Shown here piece by piece: positions 33,190 through 35,129 of a DNA stretch of 35,129 bases. The notes beneath the pieces are model-generated. The model saw only the letters and a list, made by a program, of their open reading frames with translations. It did no database searches and had not been told where the DNA came from. Position 1 is the first letter of the stretch. Each line of letters starts with the position of its first letter. Location: the NCBI GenBank assembly GCA_015060485.1, contig SUYI01000040.1:1-35129 (forward strand), read 5' to 3'. The DNA comes from Prevotella sp. (lineage in GTDB: Bacteria; Bacteroidota; Bacteroidia; Bacteroidales; Bacteroidaceae). The translations under genes and the position numbers were made by a program.

Positions 33190-33957
33190 ATGGAAGAAAG
33201 GTATAGCAGAAATCGGATTTATGTGAGTGAACAAGAACAGGAAGTAATAAGGAATACCAAACTCCTTTTTGGTGGGGCTGGTATTGGAAGTATTATTGCG
33301 GAATGTGCCTTGCGATTCGGCTTTGAGAACATTACGATTATAGATGGAGACAAGGTTGAACTAAGCAACTTGAATCGGCAAAACTACACACAGAATGATC
33401 TTGGAGAATACAAAGCTGAGAGTTTAGCCAAAAGATTGCTTACAATTAATCCACAAGCAAAGATCAAGTATCACACAACATTCCTATCGAAAGAGAATGT
33501 GAGAGATTTTATGGAGGACTGTGACATTGCTGTTAATGCTTTGGATTTTAAAGATGAGACGCCATTTGTTTTTGATGAGATATGTAAAGAAAGAAATATC
33601 CCCGTGTTACATCCTTACAATTTCGGATGGGCAGGTTTTATGTCAATCGTTAGGCCAGACGGATTACAACTTTCGCAATTGAATAAAAGTTCTGATTCTC
33701 CTATCGGTTTTGAATTGAAAGTTGCCGATTATGTCACTGGCTATGGAGCATTTTGGCATGATTCCAAAGAATGGTTAGAAAAAATAGTTGAATCATACAA
33801 AGAAGAAAAGGATATTCTACCTCCTCCCCAATTGGCTATTGCCTCATGGATTACGGCAGGTTTTTGCGTAAATGCCATGTATAATTTAGCGACAGGCAAG
33901 GAAGTGAAGTACTTTCCTAAGTTCTATTTATCTTCATTGTTGGAAGATAGGAATTGA
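33190..33957 (+). CDS. ThiF/MoeB/MccB-like E1 adenylyltransferase
   Basis: A 255-residue single-domain E1-like enzyme. It has the nucleotide loop GGAGIGS (residues 28-34), IIDGDKVELSNLNRQ with Asp 52, Asp 54, Arg 63 and Gln 64, Lys 75 in EYKAESLAKRL, and Asp 119 in VNALDFKDE. These are the ATP/Mg-binding residues that adenylate a C-terminal carboxylate. There is no CxxC zinc site and no obvious catalytic Cys, so it is closer to MccB or TcdA-type enzymes than to sulfur-carrier E1s. No ubiquitin-like partner is encoded nearby. Its promoter matches that of the GNAT-like ORF, and a LuxR regulator lies between them, so a modified small molecule or peptide may be the product. Inference only. Confidence 0.82.
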   Translation: MEERYSRNRIYVSEQEQEVIRNTKLLFGGAGIGSIIAECALRFGFENITIIDGDKVELSNLNRQNYTQNDLGEYKAESLAKRLLTINPQAKIKYHTTFLSKENVRDFMEDCDIAVNALDFKDETPFVFDEICKERNIPVLHPYNFGWAGFMSIVRPDGLQLSQLNKSSDSPIGFELKVADYVTGYGAFWHDSKEWLEKIVESYKEEKDILPPPQLAIASWITAGFCVNAMYNLATGKEVKYFPKFYLSSLLEDRN

Positions 33958-33970
33958 AGTTAGTTATGAT

Positions 33971-34729
33971 TTACAACAATCCGTAGCTTGTAGCGTATGA
34001 TAATGCTTCTGTGATATTTTTAACCCCTAACTTGTCAAAAAGGTTGCGTCTATAGAATTTTATTGTATCTACAGACTTGCACATGTGATCGGCTATCTCA
34101 TCACGGTTAAATCCTTGTGCTGACAAAACCAATACATCTTTTTCTTCGGAAGTTAGTTCTACTTTCTCTTTTTCTTTCCATTTGTGTGAGAGACGAGAAT
34201 ACTCCCATATACGATCGTCGCCAGACATACGGAATTCTATGTGTCCGGCGGAAGCGTGAGGTGATAATGAGACAACACATAACCCTAACCAGGTCCTTCC
34301 ATCTTCCGTCATAACGAGAGGAGTTATCTTATGATTGATTAACGTAGAGTGCTTTCCATTCAGGATATGGAAATCGTATGAGATAATACACTTCCTTCTT
34401 TGACTTAGTGGGAACTTATTAAAGAAATTGAATCCTGACTTGTTTATTTCTGCTAACATGCTATGTTCTTCTTTAGGCACATTGCTGATATAAAATAAAT
34501 AGCCCATTTCCAACAGTTCTTCAGGAGTATATCCACATAGGAAAAGTGGATTGTCAGATACATATAGAAATCCCTTCTTAAAGTAGTCGATTACATAGAC
34601 ACTTTGATAAGTCGAACGCGAAAATGAATCCACGGCTCGAAGTAACACATCCAGATCTCTATAATTTTCTTCTGTTACAGAATCTACTGAGTTTGCTTCT
34701 ATAAAGAAATCCTCTACTCTAATATCCAT
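33971..34729 (-). CDS. PAS-LuxR transcriptional regulator
   Basis: Using ATG at 34729 gives 252 residues. A TTG at 34759 would lie upstream of the -7 element at 34756-34749, so it is rejected. The N-terminal two-thirds resembles a PAS fold (VIDYFKKGFLYVSDNP, CGYTPEELLEMGY, then strands to about 165). The C-terminus is a LuxR/GerE HTH (LTSEEKDVLVLSAQGFNRDE, then SVDTIKFYRRNLFDKLGV). Such Bacteroidales proteins are thought to sense small ligands and activate nearby genes. It is convergent with thiF and divergent from the GNAT-like ORF. The palindromes at 33121, 34786 and 34825 are candidate binding sites. Confidence 0.85.
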   Translation of the reverse strand: MDIRVEDFFIEANSVDSVTEENYRDLDVLLRAVDSFSRSTYQSVYVIDYFKKGFLYVSDNPLFLCGYTPEELLEMGYLFYISNVPKEEHSMLAEINKSGFNFFNKFPLSQRRKCIISYDFHILNGKHSTLINHKITPLVMTEDGRTWLGLCVVSLSPHASAGHIEFRMSGDDRIWEYSRLSHKWKEKEKVELTSEEKDVLVLSAQGFNRDEIADHMCKSVDTIKFYRRNLFDKLGVKNITEALSYATSYGLL

Positions 34730-34748
34730 TTGACTATGATTTTGGGTG

Positions 34749-34801
34749 CAAAGATACAAAAAATACCAATAATACCAAGCGGTATTTACCCAAAAGGGTA
34801 A
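34749..34801 (-). promoter_or_regulatory. luxR promoter with two types of operator-like repeat
   Basis: The minus strand has TATCTTTG (34756-34749) as -7. Upstream it reads ACCGCTTGGTATTATTGGTA (34783-34764), near-identical to the NVEALA-cluster promoter element. Further up, TTACCC-AAAA-GGGTAA (34786-34801) is a perfect palindrome of the same type as those before thiF and the GNAT-like ORF. Confidence 0.6.
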
Positions 34802-34823
34802 TATTTAAAGGAGTTTTAACCTA

Positions 34824-34870
34824 ATTACCCTTTCGGGTAGTGAAAAAGTGCTAATCTCTCTATACTTTTG
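34824..34870 (+). promoter_or_regulatory. GNAT-like ORF promoter with TACCC-N4-GGGTA operator
   Basis: ATTACCCTTTCGGGTAGTGA (34824-34843) is identical to 33120-33139. TACTTTTG (34863-34870) is the -7 element, again 30.5 bases from the palindrome centre, with no -33 TTTG. Confidence 0.65.
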
Positions 34871-34886
34871 GAGAAAATTTTTAGGT

Positions 34887-35087
34887 ATGGAGACAATTAT
34901 TAATGTTATGCCAAAGTATGAGATAAGCATTGCAAATCGGGAATGCTTAGAGGAATTATCTCGTTTTGTCGTTGAAGAGAACTACAAGCATCATTCAACA
35001 AATCCTCCAAGTAAGGAAAAACTGGAATCGGACATTATGACTGTATATAATGACAATAGTTCGTTAAAAATTCAATATATGGCCTAA
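34887..35087 (+). CDS. Short GNAT-like N-terminal fragment
   Basis: From ATG 34887 there are 66 residues (METIINVMPKYEISIANREC onward), including LEELSRFVVEENYKHHS and LESDIMTVYNDNSSLKIQY, ending at TAA 35085-35087. The pattern resembles the first strand-helix-strand of GNAT/acyl-transferase proteins, but the acetyl-CoA loop is missing because the frame stops early. It is either a truncated gene or a small protein of another kind. A GTG at 34848 lies upstream of the -7 element and is not the start. The operator shared with thiF supports a common role. The window ends 42 bases later. Confidence 0.45.
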   Translation: METIINVMPKYEISIANRECLEELSRFVVEENYKHHSTNPPSKEKLESDIMTVYNDNSSLKIQYMA

Positions 35088-35129
35088 CGGCTATGCCGCA
35101 CAGCCAAAGAGTTCTTTGAAAATGTGATT

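Noticed and set aside
34730..34759. TTG start giving a ten-residue longer LuxR protein
   Set aside because: It lies upstream of the predicted -7 element on that strand; the ATG at 34729 fits the promoter.
1..35129. CRISPR arrays, rRNA and tRNA genes
   Set aside because: No regularly spaced repeat array or tRNA-like cloverleaf was noticed; the only iterated short repeats are the decamers in the MITE-like element.

Overview
The window is from a Bacteroidales genome (Bacteroides/Prevotella-like). The evidence is the recurrent TAnnTTTG promoter element, Bacteroidetes-restricted families (GLPGLI, NVEALA, BF3164-like propeller lipoproteins, DUF1896, DUF3945/DUF4099) and a CTnDOT-type excision and regulation module. 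I cannot name the species.

Left part (1-18.1 kb, AT-rich, mosaic). A PfkB kinase is followed by two decayed genes: a TetR regulator with frameshifts and an HD-domain remnant. Next comes an intact operon-like run: BlaI repressor, M56 (BlaR1-like) sensor peptidase, GLPGLI protein, TonB-receptor-like outer-membrane protein and a BF3164-like propeller protein. A dead IS4-type element with an intact 9-bp target duplication follows. Its transposase is broken by a stop, a frameshift and a ~337-bp MITE-like insert that carries perfect 24-bp inverted repeats and at least nine copies of a decamer TTATGNNAAG. From 10.87 to 17.6 kb lies a tight gene cluster: thioredoxin-like lipoprotein (CTPC), NVEALA peptide, second BF3164-like lipoprotein, small plug-like secreted protein, O-antigen-ligase/TPR membrane protein (frameshifted at an A11 tract), signal peptidase I and transglutaminase/discoidin-like lipoprotein. 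It looks like an export and maturation locus for a small cell-surface peptide.

Middle part (18.1-33.1 kb, visibly GC-richer). This is the core of a CTnDOT-family integrative conjugative element: four small HTH proteins (two divergent pairs), a DUF4099/DUF3945 protein and topoisomerase III, in the order of CTnDOT xis2c-xis2d-orf3-exc. A candidate RteR-like small RNA sits directly after the topoisomerase. DUF1896, a giant methylase-helicase and the RteA/RteB two-component pair follow. tetQ, which precedes rteA in CTnDOT, is absent, but an attenuator-like leader with a small upstream ORF remains in front of rteA. No integrase, rteC, mob or tra genes are in the window.

Right part (33.1-35.1 kb, AT-rich again). 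Cargo downstream of rteB: an E1/ThiF-like adenylyltransferase, a convergent PAS-LuxR regulator, and a short, apparently truncated GNAT-like ORF. The ThiF and GNAT promoters share an identical 20-bp palindrome-containing box at identical distance from their -7 elements, and a related palindrome lies upstream of luxR. This suggests a small LuxR-controlled regulon for a small-molecule or peptide modification. The luxR promoter also shares an 18/20-bp element with the promoter of the distant NVEALA cluster.
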